64,000 bases of DNA, taken from the NCBI GenBank assembly GCA_018814045.1, contig JAHJAR010000277.1, forward strand, positions 1 through 64,000, read 5' to 3'. A model generated the notes under the pieces. That model saw only the letters and a list, made by a program, of their open reading frames with translations, was not told where the DNA came from and made no database searches. The translations under genes and the position numbers were made by a program. This document shows, piece by piece, positions 42,799-51,173 of this stretch (the stretch's first letter is position 1; every line of letters starts with the position of its first letter). The DNA is from Planctomycetota bacterium. GTDB lineage: Bacteria > Planctomycetota > Phycisphaerae > UBA1845 > Fen-1342.

Positions 42799-43101
42799 GT
42801 GAACGTCATCGTTGATTTCTGCATTGTCCCGATTGGTGTCGGCGTATCGGTGTCGAAGTACGTGGCAGCGTGCGAACACGTGCTGAATGACGCGGGCCTG
42901 ACCACCCAGCTCCACGCCTACGGCACGAATATCGAGGGCGAGTGGGAAGCCGTCTTCGCGGCGATCAAGCGTTGCCACGAGGTTGTGCACGAGATGGGCG
43001 CGCCGCGCATCTCGACGACCATCCGGCTCGGCACGCGCACCGACCGCCCCCAGACCATGGACGACAAGCTCCGCAGCGTGGCGGAGAAGATGAAGCAATA
43101 G
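42799..43101 (+). CDS. MTH1187-type thiamine-binding protein
   Basis: 100 residues, the exact family size. AAAGGAGG at 42783-42790 points to GTG 42799 (TTG 42793 is a weaker option). 'NVIVDFCIVPIGVGVSVSKY' opens the ferredoxin-like fold, 'LHAYGTNIEGEWEAVFAAIK' holds the ligand-pocket residues, and 'RISTTIRLGTRTDRP' closes it. Homologues form tetramers and bind thiamine or a related molecule; their cellular role is unsettled. It stands alone between repeat-rich gaps. Confidence 0.9.
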   Translation: MNVIVDFCIVPIGVGVSVSKYVAACEHVLNDAGLTTQLHAYGTNIEGEWEAVFAAIKRCHEVVHEMGAPRISTTIRLGTRTDRPQTMDDKLRSVAEKMKQ

Positions 43102-43140
43102 GCCCGCTTCCGAGGCTCTTCAGAGCTGCGCCCCGCCAAC

Positions 43141-43205
43141 CGAGCCGCGACGCGTTAGCCGAGCCGCGACCCGTTAGCCGAGCCGCGACCGTGAGGGAGC
43201 GGTTG
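43141..43205. repeat. Short tandem array of the dispersed repeat's end
   Basis: Two 19-base units, CGAGCCGCGACSCGTTAGC (43141-43159 and 43160-43178, one base different), run directly into a third that carries on as the full repeat core, ending GTGAGGGAGCGGTTG (43179-43205). The array looks like slippage or stepwise growth at the border of the repeat family. Confidence 0.7.
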
Positions 43206-43270
43206 ACAAAGGACGGCGTCTTCGCGCGCAGGGCCCCCTTCTGACGCCTCGTTGCTTCGTTGCCTTCCTC

Positions 43271-44809
43271 TCACTCGCCGATCAACAGCGCGATGAACGC
43301 GTCGATGTCAAAGCCGTTGACCGCGCCGTCAGCGTTGATGTCGGCGAGCAGCCGCTCGCAGTCGGCGTGCGCCGGGTCGTAGTAATCCGGGCCCTGGAGC
43401 GCGAGGATGAAGGGGTTGATGTCGAACGTGTCGATCACGCCGTCGCAGTTCAGGTCGCCATACTGGAACGAGCCGAACTCGTCGGCGCCCATATCGACGC
43501 GGGCCTCGTCGTCACCATCGCCATCCCAGAGGCGATACTCGCCGTCCATGTCCGTCTCGCCAGGCGCCGGCACAAACGCCGGATCGCCGGCGTCGACGCA
43601 GGGTGAACCCGCGGCGAGGTGATAGTCGTCGTTGGCAGGATCGACAAGGAGCGGATCGACGTCGATACAACCCTCTCCAAACCACGGCTGGCCCGTTCCG
43701 TCCTGGATGTCACAGTAGGTTACGACCGGGCTGCCGGAACTCACGTAGATCTCCTCTGGCGCGTTGTTACAGAGGATACAGTTCGTGAGCGTTGTGGAGC
43801 CGCCGCAGCAGAGGCCGCCGCCCGCGTAGGGGGCCGAATTCCCGCTAAACGTGCAGTTGATGAACGACGGGTTGCATTGCCAACAGTATGCGCCGCCGCC
43901 TGCAATCTTGCTGACCGAGTTCCCGCTGATCGTGCAGCTAATGAGCGTCAGTTCGCTGCCGTTGCAGTAGACGCCGCCGCCGTACTTATCGCCGGAATTC
44001 CCGCTGATCGTGCAATTGACAAACGTCGGGTCGCCGTGGTAGGTGCAATAGAGGCCGCCGCCATAGTCTGCCGAATTCCCTTTGATCGTGCAGCCGGTGA
44101 GGATCGGGCTATAATTGTAGCAGTAGACGCCGCCGCCGCATGAACTGCCCGAGCCTGTGGCGGAGTTCCCGTTGATCGTGCAGTTGGTGAGCGTTGGGTC
44201 GCTCTGCCTGCTATATACGCCGCCGCCGGCGTTCTTGGCCCAATTCCCCGTGAGCGTGCTGTTAACGAGTGTAGGACGGCTGCCGGTTCTGCAATAGACG
44301 CCGCCACCGAACAGGATGGCCGAGTTACCGCTGATTATGCAGTTATTAAGCGTTGGGTCGCTGTAGACGCAGAAAACGCCGCCACCGTTATCGGCGTAGC
44401 CGTTCGTGATCGTTAGCCCATCGACGACTGAGTCCGCCCCCTCACCGCTGTGGAAGTAGAACCCCCGGCCGGCGGATTCGCAGTCGATGATGCACGTCGT
44501 CGGGTCGCCGGAGTCGCTGCGGACAGTAATCGCGTTGCCGGCGAAGTCGATGTTGCGGTTGCCGATTCCCTGGTAGACGCCGTCGAGGATGACGACCTCG
44601 TCGCCATCGACGGCGGCGTCGATGCCCTCTTGGATTGCGTCGAAGGGGTGGTCTGCCGAGCCGTCTTCGTCCGGATCGCTGACGGTTGGGTCGCCGGGGC
44701 CGGGGTCGTTCGGGGCGTCGTCGTCTACGTACCAGGTCGTCTGCCCCGGGGCGGCGGTCGCCATCAACAGAATCGTCACCAGGATCGCTGTCCAGAATCT
44801 GACTTGCAT
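43271..44809 (-). CDS. Secreted right-handed beta-helix protein with dockerin-like tail
   Basis: 512 residues from ATG 44809 (GGAGGG six bases upstream), signal peptide ending 'ATAAPG'. 'TTWYVDDDAPNDPGPGDP' is the usual opening of planctomycete beta-helix proteins. About residues 110-370 hold eight or so turns of the form 'GGGVYC...PTLxNCTIxGNSA' (polymorphic outer-membrane-protein/pectate-lyase-like repeats), each with paired cysteines. The C-terminus (about 450-510) has two dockerin-like Ca sites, 'GDLNCDGVIDTFDINPF' and 'INADGAVNGFDIDAF'. No catalytic site seen; likely an adhesive or glycan-binding surface protein. Confidence 0.85.
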   Translation of the reverse strand: MQVRFWTAILVTILLMATAAPGQTTWYVDDDAPNDPGPGDPTVSDPDEDGSADHPFDAIQEGIDAAVDGDEVVILDGVYQGIGNRNIDFAGNAITVRSDSGDPTTCIIDCESAGRGFYFHSGEGADSVVDGLTITNGYADNGGGVFCVYSDPTLNNCIISGNSAILFGGGVYCRTGSRPTLVNSTLTGNWAKNAGGGVYSRQSDPTLTNCTINGNSATGSGSSCGGGVYCYNYSPILTGCTIKGNSADYGGGLYCTYHGDPTFVNCTISGNSGDKYGGGVYCNGSELTLISCTISGNSVSKIAGGGAYCWQCNPSFINCTFSGNSAPYAGGGLCCGGSTTLTNCILCNNAPEEIYVSSGSPVVTYCDIQDGTGQPWFGEGCIDVDPLLVDPANDDYHLAAGSPCVDAGDPAFVPAPGETDMDGEYRLWDGDGDDEARVDMGADEFGSFQYGDLNCDGVIDTFDINPFILALQGPDYYDPAHADCERLLADINADGAVNGFDIDAFIALLIGE

Positions 44810-45229
44810 CGTCGTGCCCTCCGCTTGTGCAGCATGTGCCGGCCTGCGATTCAGTTTCCGTGAAAGGTGGATGCTGGCTCTATTGTAGCGTGGCGGTGGG
44901 GCCGGATGAAACGGGATTTCAGAAGCTGTCCCCAATCTCGCTTCCGAACCGCGTGGGTGCCCCGTCCCGTATTGGCCGCCCGTTGGGGCGGGCAAGCTGG
45001 GCGGGGGACGTAACTTTCTGATCAACGCCACTTGATGACCGAGTCCATACCCCACCCCGTTCGTCCGCCTCGACGGCGGCCGAAACGGGATGGGGCACCC
45101 GCCGCTATCTTCAAACCTGCAAACCCGGCGGACGTGGACCGCCCAGTTGCGTTTCGTGTGTACACGAGCCGGTCTCCGCAACCGCTCCCTGACGGTCGCG
45201 GCTCAGAAAGACCGCACTGCTGTGAGACA
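44810..45229. other. Repeat-rich intergenic region
   Basis: 420 bases between two minus-strand genes. It holds the inverted pair 44955-45100 and the repeat copy at 45179-45231, listed separately. It must also carry the beta-helix gene's promoter near 44830-44900; no clear one was seen. Confidence 0.5.
44955..45100. repeat. Inverted pair of a second repeat type
   Basis: GGGTGCCCCGTCCCGT (44955-44970), continuing as a GC-rich stretch to about 45006, is matched on the other strand by 45050-45100, whose complement starts GGGTGCCCCATCCCGT and also continues with GGCCGCC and GGCGG blocks. The copies are about 50 bases, roughly three-quarters identical by eye, about 45 bases apart. Confidence 0.55.
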
Positions 45230-45231
45230 CT
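45179..45231. repeat. Dispersed palindromic repeat, half copy
   Basis: CAACCGCTCCCTGACGGTCG plus CGGCTC (45179-45204) equals the right arm of the 42558 element exactly, and 45205-45231 continues the match to 'TGTGAGACACTAC'. The copy runs into the stop codon of the TraB/GumN gene (45230-45232), much as the 14500 copy begins in the dacB stop. Confidence 0.75.
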
Positions 45232-46222
45232 ACGGTTTCTTTGGCTTTGGCAGACGCCCGGCGTCGGCCGCGGTGAGACGGCGCAGCTTTACGCCTTGGG
45301 CCTTCAGCAGCGGGACGACGCCCTTGGGGCCGCCCATGTGGCCTGCGCCGAAGGCGAAGAAGAACGCCGTGTCAGGTTGCGCCTTCAGTTGCTTGGCTAC
45401 CCGCTCGGCCATGCGCTCGTTGCGTTTGATGATGAGATTGTCGTAGAGCTTGCGATCTACCGGGTCGTCCAGGTCCAAATCCTCGTTCATCAGGTCGAGC
45501 AGGGCCTGTTCATCCCCGCTCAGGTAGGTCTTCACCATGCTCTGCGTGTGGCTCTTGCCGGAACGGACGGCCTCCTCGAGCACGTCGAGCGTCTTGGCGA
45601 GCATTTTGATCTGCTCGTCCTGCGTGAGCGATTCGAGCGCGCCGATCTGCTCATCGACAGTTTCGATTCCGCCGAGTTCCTTGCCCTGGCCGGCCGCCTG
45701 CATGTAGAGCGCCAGGTCAAGCGGTTGCCTGGTGGCCAGCTCTTTCAGGTAGTCCAGCAAGGGCAGTTGGGCCATGATCGCCCAGACCTTCTGTTTCTCG
45801 AACATCGCCAGGTTCACGCCCTTCGACTCCAGGTACTTGTCAGTTCGGCGATAGAGCGGCGGCGGCAGCACGTCGGACAATGTCTTGTCGCCCGGCAGCA
45901 TCATCTTGCTCATCGACGCCGTCAGCGTGGACATGTCCATCGGGATTTCGAGGAACAGCGCGTCGCTTGCGGCCAGCGCTTCCTCCACCACACGCGGCAG
46001 CGCCAGCACCTGCTCATCCGGAACGTGGATAGTGCCGTACAGGTAGGACGGCGTAGGGCCCGCGATCTGCCACAGAAACGGCTTCTGCGTGGGCTGGACG
46101 GCGGCCTTCTCCTGCGCGCTCGCCGACGCGACGAGCAGCACGACAAGTGTCAAGCCGCAGCCAAGACGTCGACTGAAGGCGGAAACGCGGCCCTGCGGCC
46201 GTGGGGCAGTCTGGTCGGCCAT
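45230..46222 (-). CDS. TraB/GumN family exported protein
   Basis: 330 residues with a signal peptide (ends 'ASASA'). TraB/GumN hallmarks: 'LYGTIHVPDEQVLALP' near the start of the domain, 'DALFLEIPMD', 'GGIETVDEQIGAL', 'RNERMAERV', and the final 'FFFAFGAGHMGGPKGVVPLL'. The conserved GxxH and GAGH histidines suggest metal binding as in the related Tiki proteases, but bacterial members are uncharacterised. Its 5' end is overlapped by the reading frame of the DMT transporter gene. Confidence 0.85.
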   Translation of the reverse strand: MADQTAPRPQGRVSAFSRRLGCGLTLVVLLVASASAQEKAAVQPTQKPFLWQIAGPTPSYLYGTIHVPDEQVLALPRVVEEALAASDALFLEIPMDMSTLTASMSKMMLPGDKTLSDVLPPPLYRRTDKYLESKGVNLAMFEKQKVWAIMAQLPLLDYLKELATRQPLDLALYMQAAGQGKELGGIETVDEQIGALESLTQDEQIKMLAKTLDVLEEAVRSGKSHTQSMVKTYLSGDEQALLDLMNEDLDLDDPVDRKLYDNLIIKRNERMAERVAKQLKAQPDTAFFFAFGAGHMGGPKGVVPLLKAQGVKLRRLTAADAGRLPKPKKP

Positions 46223-47294
46223 GGTGTTCGAGCTCCTTTGACAGAGGTTCCCTGGCGGTGCCTGCGGACGAGCGAGTGAATCGTACGTGGCAACAGCAGT
46301 GAGCGGGTGATACTAACGCCGCTTGTTGCTCGGGCGGCGCCGGGTTCGCGGCTGGGTCCGGTTTGGGCGCCGGACTGAGCGTTACGAGCACAACCCCGGC
46401 CGTGGCCAGCACGACCGCCATACCCTTGCGCAGCGTGAAAGCCTCCTTGAGGAAAAACGTCGCCAGGATGATGGCGAAGATCACGGACATCTGGTTGAGG
46501 ACGCCGGCGATCGAGGCGCGCGCGTACTGGAAGCCAGCGATCCATGCGATCATGGCGATGTATCCCCCGACTACGGAGGCCGGAACGCCGTACTTCCACA
46601 CCGGAGACGGGCGAAAAACAGCCCACTGCTGGCTGCGGCGCGGCATGACGGCGGCGTACCCCGCCAGGATCAACGTGCCCGCGATCATGCGAATCAGCGT
46701 GGCCCAGAGTGTCGGAGACCAGGTCTGCGGCAGCCGTTCGAGCGTGGGCTTGGCGATCACGATGCCGAAAGTCATGAGTGCTATCGCCAGCGCGCCGAGC
46801 AGGATACCGACGATGAGCTGCAATCGCGTGCGATCATGCGGCGGGGCGTGCCCCGAGGAGATATATACGCCTGCCAGAATCAATGCCGTGCCGAGATAAT
46901 GCCAGACTGAGAGCTGCTCGCTCAGCAGCAGCAGGGAGAAGAAGATGACGAACGGGCTGTAAAGGCAGTCCACAATCGAGATCAGTCCGACGCCGATCAG
47001 GTTGAGGCTGGCAAAAAACAGCGTGTCCGCCAGCGTGATTCCAAGAAACCCGCTGATCGCCAGGATCCACAGGTCGCGCGGCGAGAACAGGCGCAGCAGG
47101 GATTCCTGGTTTGGCTGGGCGAACGCCATGACGGCCAGGGTGAGGGCGAGCAAGACGATCGCAACCGCGTTCTTGAACATGTTGAGCGCCATGGGGGCGA
47201 TCTCTTCGCCGCTGCGTTTGAACAGCACAACGGCAAAGCCCCACGCCAGGGCCGCCAGCAGAGCGCACGACTCGCCAAACAATGGTATCTGCAT
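46014..47294 (-). CDS. DMT/EamA family transporter with unusual C-terminal extension
   Basis: 426 residues as read from ATG 47294. Ten membrane helices in two EamA repeats fill about residues 1-305 ('LLAALAWGFAVVLFKRSGEE', 'SVIFAIILATFFLKEAFTLR'), the normal size and layout for drug/metabolite exporters. After 'APPEQQAALV' the frame stays open for about 100 low-complexity residues and overlaps the TraB/GumN start by 209 bases in another frame. The natural end is probably near 46310-46320; a one-base change there would meet a TAG. Treat the extension as doubtful. Confidence 0.75.
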   Translation of the reverse strand: MQIPLFGESCALLAALAWGFAVVLFKRSGEEIAPMALNMFKNAVAIVLLALTLAVMAFAQPNQESLLRLFSPRDLWILAISGFLGITLADTLFFASLNLIGVGLISIVDCLYSPFVIFFSLLLLSEQLSVWHYLGTALILAGVYISSGHAPPHDRTRLQLIVGILLGALAIALMTFGIVIAKPTLERLPQTWSPTLWATLIRMIAGTLILAGYAAVMPRRSQQWAVFRPSPVWKYGVPASVVGGYIAMIAWIAGFQYARASIAGVLNQMSVIFAIILATFFLKEAFTLRKGMAVVLATAGVVLVTLSPAPKPDPAANPAPPEQQAALVSPAHCCCHVRFTRSSAGTAREPLSKELEHHGRPDCPTAAGPRFRLQSTSWLRLDTCRAARRVGERAGEGRRPAHAEAVSVADRGPYAVLPVRHYPRSG

Positions 47295-47355
47295 GCTCTT
47301 CTCTATACCGCGGGACGAACGCGCAACGGTGCCGCGTGTCGAATGCCTCGCCAGC

Positions 47356-48162
47356 CTATTGCAGACGCTCCATGAGCGCCCGGACACGGGCGCCGTCCAC
47401 CGGATTGCCAGGTACCCCATCCACTTTCAACGCCGTACCAACGATGAACCCGTCGGCGTGCGGCAGATAGTCAGCGATGGTCTGCGAGGTGACGCCGCTG
47501 CCCACCAGAACGGGCGTGTCACCAGCGGCAGCGCGCACCTGGCGGACTTCTTCCAGCGCCGTGGCACGCCCCGTGCCGCTACCGGAGACGATGACCGCAT
47601 CCGCGCCGCCGCGCTCGACCAGGTCGTGCACTTCTTCAGCCAGCGGCCGCGCCGGTCCCGCCGGAGCGGAGTGCTTCACGTCGACGTCCGCCAGGATGCG
47701 GATTTCGTCGGCGGCCAGCGCCGCGCGCTCGCGCAGGAGCCGGTGCGCGATCCCCTGCAACAAACCCTGGTCGGTCACCCGCGCCCCGCAGAGCACGTTG
47801 ACGCGGATCCAGGCCGCACCGCTGGCGTGTGCGATGGCCAGCGCGCTGCTTCCATCGTTACGCAGCACGTTGATACCCAGTGGCAGGTCGAACCGCTGTC
47901 GCAGCTCATGGGCCAGCCGCGTCAAGTGCGCCACGACCAGGGCTGGGACGCGGTCCGGGAAGAACGGCATGTCGCCGAAGTTTTCGAGCAGCAGGCCGTG
48001 AACACCGCCGGCGACGAGCGTTTCTGCGTCGCTGAGCACGCGCGCGGCGACATCCGCGAGGTCACCACCATAGCGGGGCGAGCCGGGCAACGCCGGGGCG
48101 TGCAACATCGCGATCACGGGGTGAGGTACACCGTTCCAGGCAGGCAAGAGCGGTCTGGTCAT
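47356..48162 (-). CDS. BtpA/SgcQ family TIM-barrel protein
   Basis: 268 residues from ATG 48162; GTG 48171 is three codons further up. 'VIAMLHAPALPGSPRYGG' is the family's opening motif, 'GVHGLLLENFGDMPFF' and 'LGINVLRNDGSSALAIA' follow, and 'VIVSGSGTGRATALEEV' is the phosphate-binding loop of the barrel. BtpA was linked to photosystem I assembly in cyanobacteria and SgcQ to sugar operons; neither fits here, and the enzymatic role is unknown. Transcribed toward the DMT transporter, 61 bases away. Confidence 0.88.
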   Translation of the reverse strand: MTRPLLPAWNGVPHPVIAMLHAPALPGSPRYGGDLADVAARVLSDAETLVAGGVHGLLLENFGDMPFFPDRVPALVVAHLTRLAHELRQRFDLPLGINVLRNDGSSALAIAHASGAAWIRVNVLCGARVTDQGLLQGIAHRLLRERAALAADEIRILADVDVKHSAPAGPARPLAEEVHDLVERGGADAVIVSGSGTGRATALEEVRQVRAAAGDTPVLVGSGVTSQTIADYLPHADGFIVGTALKVDGVPGNPVDGARVRALMERLQ

Positions 48163-48550
48163 GAGCGGCACGGTACCACGTGGGCCGGTGCAACGAAAGC
48201 CGCGGCCGGCGCCTGGTTTCAGCTCCGCTGTCCCGACAACGACCGGGCCGAACCGGCGGCGGTCGGCTCGGCCCCGTCCGGGCTCCGCACGGCCGAGACG
48301 CTGAATCTGGGAGTTCGGCCACGGGACCCACTTCTGGCAGGCCGCGCTCGGTGGCGGTAGGACGGGCCCTTAGGGTCAGTGGCGCTCTGCGCCGTTGATT
48401 TTGCCCGATAGCGGTCCTATCGTCAGTAGCGGTGTCTTGGTGTCCTCTGGCTCACGGTTCTGGGAGAGCAGAAGATTCTGGCAAGAACATCTGGCGAGGC
48501 GACGGGGGGGGCGCGCTTGCCAAGTGACCATCTTTCAGGGAGGCAAGAAA
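48163..48550. other. Divergent intergenic region
   Basis: 388 bases between BtpA (minus) and the PEP-CTERM gene (plus). It contains a possible promoter at 48395-48423 and the ribosome site GGGAGG at 48538-48543 for the latter. Nothing else seen. Confidence 0.4.
48395..48423 (+). promoter_or_regulatory. Possible promoter of the second PEP-CTERM gene
   Basis: TTGATT (48395-48400), 17-base spacer, TATCGT (48418-48423). Each box matches four of six consensus bases. It is about 130 bases before the start codon. Confidence 0.3.
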
Positions 48551-49192
48551 GTGTCAGGAACGAAAACTAAGGTGTCTGCATTGTGCGTGAGCGTCCTCTT
48601 GGGCCTGGTAGGTGGCGCGCGCGGAGAGATTATCGGGCCTTACGACATCCAGGCGGCCCCAACCGCAGCCCGGCTAATCAGCGGCGGATCCAGCGGCTGG
48701 CTCAACGTTGTGAACGCCTCGGTGGACTACAACGCGGCCTTCAGCGGCTTCAGCATCATCGACGACGGCATGGCGAACGAGCCCAACGATACGATCGTCG
48801 AGATGGACTTCGCGGCCGGGGCGGCGGTCAACATCGCTGGTTCTGACCTGGTCATGTTCGACGGACGTTTCAGCGAGAACAGCTACTACTTCTCGGTTGA
48901 CTACGACGGGTTTGCCACAGAGCTCTCCCTGCCGTTGACCGCCTTCAGCGACACCGGCGTCAATCGGACCTACTACTACAACGGCGCCGGGCCTTACGAC
49001 GCCGACGTAATGGCGGCTGAGATCGACCTGTCGTTCTTCGGCGTTCCGCTCGGTGGGAGCGTCACTTCCGTTCGTTTCCGCACTACGGACAACGGCCAGG
49101 CTGACCCGCTGGGTGTTGGGTCGCTCGTGCCCGAGCCCGCGAGCGCAACACTGCTGTGCCTGGGTGCCCTCGCACTCATTCGCCGGCGCTAA
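48551..49192 (+). CDS. PEP-CTERM exported protein
   Basis: 213 residues from GTG 48551, with GGGAGG at 48538-48543. Signal peptide up to about 'GGARG'. The body ('IIGPYDIQAAPTAARLISGG', later 'DADVMAAEIDLSFFGVPLGG') looks like a single beta-sandwich with acidic loops and no recognised family. The tail 'VPEPASATLLCLGALALI' plus RRR is a PEP-CTERM signal with an unusual Cys in the helix. Second PEP-CTERM protein here; unlike the first in its body. Confidence 0.85.
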   Translation: MSGTKTKVSALCVSVLLGLVGGARGEIIGPYDIQAAPTAARLISGGSSGWLNVVNASVDYNAAFSGFSIIDDGMANEPNDTIVEMDFAAGAAVNIAGSDLVMFDGRFSENSYYFSVDYDGFATELSLPLTAFSDTGVNRTYYYNGAGPYDADVMAAEIDLSFFGVPLGGSVTSVRFRTTDNGQADPLGVGSLVPEPASATLLCLGALALIRRR

Positions 49193-49235
49193 ACGGCTCA
49201 CAAGCGGGCAGACTGCCCAGCCATAAAGCCCGTTT

Positions 49236-49273
49236 GGACCCTGGGGCTTCGCGGCCTCGGGGTCCTCTTGTTT
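49236..49273 (+). terminator. Intrinsic terminator of the second PEP-CTERM gene
   Basis: GGACCC (49236-49241) pairs with GGGTCC (49260-49265), with an inner GGGC/GCCT region, then TCTTGTTT. Forty-four bases after the stop. Confidence 0.65.
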
Positions 49274-49346
49274 CAGTGCGTTTCACGATTCCGACTCAGA
49301 ACCCTCCTTCACGGAGCACGCGTGCACGTCTGGATTCGGCTGCGTA

Positions 49347-50318
49347 TCAGATTGGCAGGGCAGGTGTGCTGCGCAGGCGGGCAAGCCAGGCTTCGTTGCG
49401 GCGTGTGTTGGCCACATCCTGGCTGATTTGCTCGCTCAGTTCGCGCGGGCCGGAGAATCTCCGCTGCGCTCGCAGGCGTGCGAAAAAGTGCAACGCGATC
49501 CGTTGGCTACGGAGGTCGCCGGAGTAGTCCAGGAGAAACGCCTCAACACGTGCGTCGTGGGCGTCGAACGTCGGCTGTGGGCCGATGTTGACGGCCGCCA
49601 GGAACCAATCGCCGGAATCGGTTTGGGCTGCGGCGGCGTAGACGCCGTGTTGCGGAATCAAGTGTGGAATCTCGTCGAGATTGGCGGTCGGATAGCCGAG
49701 CGTCGCGCCCCGTCCGGCACCCGTCGCGACCGTGCCGCTGATGCGGTACGGACGTCCGAGCAGCGCATTGGCCACGTCGATTCGACCCGCTGTCAGGGCG
49801 GCGCGGATCGCTGAGCTGTTGACCGCGGGTGCTCCGGGCAACTCGTCGCAACGCACCGTTTCGACCACGTGCACCGAGAACCCGAGCAGTTGCCCGTGGG
49901 CGCGCAGTGTGTCGACCGAACCTGCCCGCGCCCGTCCAAAGTTGAATGTGGCGCCTTCGACGATGGCGCGCGGCCGGCAGCGATCTGCCAGGCTGGTCAG
50001 GAATTCGGCCGGTGTCCGCGCCAGCAGACGCGGCACCGCCCGCAGAACGATGGCCGCGTCAACGCCGCAGGATGCCAGCAGGGCCAGCTTCTCAGCCTCA
50101 GTCGTCAGGCGCGCCGGTGCGCGGTCCGGGGCCACGACGGCGAGCGGGTGTGGCTCAAACGTCAGCGCGACCAGCGGCCGATCGGCCTGGCCGGCCAGAG
50201 TGCGGGCCGAGTCGATGATGCGGCGGTGTCCGCGGTGCAGCCCGTCGAAGTTGCCGATCGTGAGAACAACGCCGGCGGCGGGCGGCACGAACTCCTCAAA
50301 GCCGTGGAAGACCTTCAT
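49347..50318 (-). CDS. ribF: Bifunctional riboflavin kinase/FAD synthetase
   Basis: 323 residues from ATG 50318. The N-terminal adenylyltransferase domain has 'VVLTIGNFDGLHRGHRRII', its nucleotide-binding HxGH site. The C-terminal flavokinase domain has 'GTVATGAGRGATLGYPTANL', containing the PTAN motif, and ends with the usual 'DLRSQRIALHFFARLRAQRR' helix. It makes FMN and FAD, needed among others by the acyl-CoA dehydrogenases in this window. No ribosome site stands out. Confidence 0.95.
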   Translation of the reverse strand: MKVFHGFEEFVPPAAGVVLTIGNFDGLHRGHRRIIDSARTLAGQADRPLVALTFEPHPLAVVAPDRAPARLTTEAEKLALLASCGVDAAIVLRAVPRLLARTPAEFLTSLADRCRPRAIVEGATFNFGRARAGSVDTLRAHGQLLGFSVHVVETVRCDELPGAPAVNSSAIRAALTAGRIDVANALLGRPYRISGTVATGAGRGATLGYPTANLDEIPHLIPQHGVYAAAAQTDSGDWFLAAVNIGPQPTFDAHDARVEAFLLDYSGDLRSQRIALHFFARLRAQRRFSGPRELSEQISQDVANTRRNEAWLARLRSTPALPI

Positions 50319-50560
50319 GGGGCGGTGCCTGTTGTTGCCTGCCTGTGCGAGTACATCGTTCTGAGCGGCGAGGGTTTCCACGGTCTCGTCTTTGGGTAGC
50401 TGCCACCAGGCGCCATCGGACACGCGCGGCGCTGCCGGCCGGACCACACAATTGTACCGCGGCGCCACGGGGTTGAAGTAGCACTGGGGCCCAAATGCTG
50501 TCGCTGCGGTGTGGTCGTTCGATGGCGGCCACGGAACGCTACGGCATCATCAAAGCTGGT

Positions 50561-51064
50561 CTAGCGCTTGCTCTGGATGTTTAAGCCGAAGCGGGCGGCG
50601 TTGGTGCGAAACTCCGCCTCGCTCATCCAGCGGATCTCATATTCTTCCCCGTCGAAGAGCAGGAGGTGACGCCCGGAGGGACGCAAAAAGAGGTGATGCG
50701 GCTGATCGCACCAGCAGATGCCGACTGGTGAATATGTGTCCAGCAGATTGGCGTTCTGCGGGGCGTAGCGGTAATGACTGCGCAGCAGGTCGCGTTCAGC
50801 GTGGGGCATCGGCAACGTCCAAGGCAACGGCTTGCCCTTGTGCTCGCTGCGGAACACGTCCAGAGCGTATCGCAGATTGGTCTGGCACGTTCGTACGCTC
50901 TGCGCGTCGCGGTTCGCCATCGAAAGCGTGATCATGGTCGCCGTGGCGATCACGAAGATCGCGATCATTCGCCAAACACGCCAGCGCCGGTGCGAAAGCG
51001 TCCGTCGCGTGGCCCGCTCGGCGAGCGTGGTTTGATCCGCTACGCCGGTGTCGTTCTTGGCCAT
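50561..51064 (-). CDS. Membrane-anchored pseudopilin-like hypothetical protein
   Basis: 167 residues from ATG 51064 with AGGAGG close upstream. One membrane helix (about 32-52, 'MIAIFVIATATMITLSMA'). After it, 'CQTNLRYALDVFRSEHKGKP' and a C-terminal 'RPSGRHLLLFDGEEYEI' resemble the body of planctomycete pseudopilins, but the FTLIE cleavage motif is missing, so it is probably not processed by prepilin peptidase. Function unknown. Confidence 0.65.
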   Translation of the reverse strand: MAKNDTGVADQTTLAERATRRTLSHRRWRVWRMIAIFVIATATMITLSMANRDAQSVRTCQTNLRYALDVFRSEHKGKPLPWTLPMPHAERDLLRSHYRYAPQNANLLDTYSPVGICWCDQPHHLFLRPSGRHLLLFDGEEYEIRWMSEAEFRTNAARFGLNIQSKR

Positions 51065-51173
51065 GTCCTCCTCGTGTTCGCTGGGACATGCCGTTGCACA
51101 TGACGGCATGCTGACTCTATTCTACAAGCGCAACCAACCTGGTAAAGCGTGCCGTAGCGCGCGAGGTGGTGCC

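Noticed and set aside
43141-43205. Short tandem repeats as a possible CRISPR array
   Set aside because: The units are adjacent with no spacers, there are no cas genes, and the unit belongs to a dispersed palindromic family.
46014-46310. C-terminal extension of the DMT transporter as a new domain
   Set aside because: It is low-complexity, lies beyond a complete ten-helix core, and is the out-of-frame reading of the TraB/GumN gene.
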